Positions 63,669 through 64,000 of a stretch of DNA of 64,000 nucleotides are shown here, one piece after another. The notes beneath the pieces are model-generated. The model searched no databases. It worked only from the letters and a program-made list of their open reading frames with translations, and was not told the origin of the DNA. The translations under genes and the position numbers were made by a program. This stretch comes from Nocardia iowensis (lineage in GTDB: Bacteria; Actinomycetota; Actinomycetes; Mycobacteriales; Mycobacteriaceae): assembly GCF_019222765.1 (NCBI RefSeq), contig NZ_CP078145.1, forward strand, positions 3,534,001-3,598,000. The letters run 5' to 3'. How positions within the stretch are numbered: position 1 is the first letter of the stretch; each line of letters starts with the position of its first letter.

Positions 63669-64000
63669 ATGACATTGCAAGCCGATCTGGAAAAGCTGGG
63701 CATGATGTCCAATGCGCTGCACAGCTTGGGCGGCGAAGCGGCCGGACTGACATTTAGCGCGGGTCCGGCCGGGACATTCTTGGATCCCACGACGAACTCG
63801 CTACGCTCAATCGGCGAGATGCAGAGGCTGGCGCACAATATTCAGACCGGTTTGGTGCCCGTGTTGTCGAGTCGACTGCATGAGATCGGGGACCTCATGC
63901 ACCAGGCCACGATCGAGTTCCGCACAACCGAGGCCGATAATGCGGCCGACATCCTGGCCGCAACCTACACCTCCTCCTCCGGTGAATGGGTTGCCCCGGA
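63669..64000 (+). CDS. Partial ESX-associated (EspC/WXG-like) protein
   Basis: About 110 codons before the window ends, still open. The protein is helical and starts MTLQADLEKLGMMSNALHSL. A second amphipathic helix is SIGEMQRLAHNIQTGLVPVL, then SSRLHEIGDLMHQATIEFRT and TYTSSS. The size, hydrophilic heptad pattern and lack of a signal peptide fit small type VII secretion substrates or DUF2580-like proteins. GGGGGA lies seven bases before the ATG. The full length and neighbours are needed to be sure. Confidence 0.5.
   Translation, partial: MTLQADLEKLGMMSNALHSLGGEAAGLTFSAGPAGTFLDPTTNSLRSIGEMQRLAHNIQTGLVPVLSSRLHEIGDLMHQATIEFRTTEADNAADILAATYTSSSGEWVAP

Overview
The window is high-GC actinobacterial DNA, most likely from Nocardia or a close mycolic-acid-containing relative. 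The signs are GTG and TTG starts, many ATGA/GTGA stop-start overlaps, a mycobacterial Rv2578c-type radical SAM gene, a large secreted LIP-family lipase, many P450s and an Esp/WXG-like gene at the right edge. No rRNA, tRNA or CRISPR array was seen.

Layout. 1-9.5 kb (mostly minus strand): a condensation-domain protein cut by the left edge and its exporter, catechol 1,2-dioxygenase, a DUF418 membrane protein, a frameshifted Baeyer-Villiger monooxygenase, an acetyltransferase, and remnants of an amidase and a serine hydrolase. Most starts here lie 30-160 bp downstream of one repeated dyad beginning TTGACC (seven copies between 2.3 and 18.2 kb). 9.6-16.6 kb (plus strand): a tight operon with a secreted GH114 alpha-1,4-galactosaminidase, an ABC sugar importer, a PfkB kinase, a GH4 glycosidase and a DeoR regulator, which fits use of a galactosamine/galactose polymer. 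16.6-31.9 kb: an accessory patchwork of two P450s, an SDR, a ROK regulator, an MFS transporter, a TetX-like flavoprotein, a peptidase-like hydrolase and remnants of IS701, IS4, Tn3 and IS21 elements.

31.9-40.1 kb (minus strand): a radical SAM gene next to a drastically shortened UvrB-like gene, then an aromatic operon with UbiX-type and UbiD-type decarboxylase proteins, small subunit D, aldehyde and alcohol dehydrogenases, a zinc-ribbon protein and a metallo-beta-lactamase hydrolase. 40.4-50.9 kb (minus strand): a compact operon, mostly translationally coupled, encoding a PEP-synthase-like phosphotransferase, a nucleotidyltransferase with a PqqD-like segment, an NDP-kinase-like protein, an AfsA gamma-butyrolactone-synthase-like protein, a nitroreductase, a UbiA-type membrane enzyme, a P450 and a PucR regulator. 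I cannot match this set to a described pathway; it is the best candidate for an undescribed biosynthetic system.

51.3-53.6 kb: an F420/FMN luciferase-like oxidoreductase and the lipase. 53.7-63.1 kb: a WYL-family regulator and a plus-strand set with an NADP-binding reductase, a UvrA paralogue, a HhH-GPD DNA glycosylase, a two-domain VOC protein, an aldo-keto reductase, a Gfo/Idh/MocA oxidoreductase and a DHA2 exporter. An inverted repeat (ideal form ATAGGTCA-N5-TGACCTAT) fused to a conserved promoter core occurs before three transcription units here and before a VOC gene 36 kb away at 18.7 kb. This defines a candidate WYL regulon that looks like protection against a DNA-reactive or electrophilic compound.
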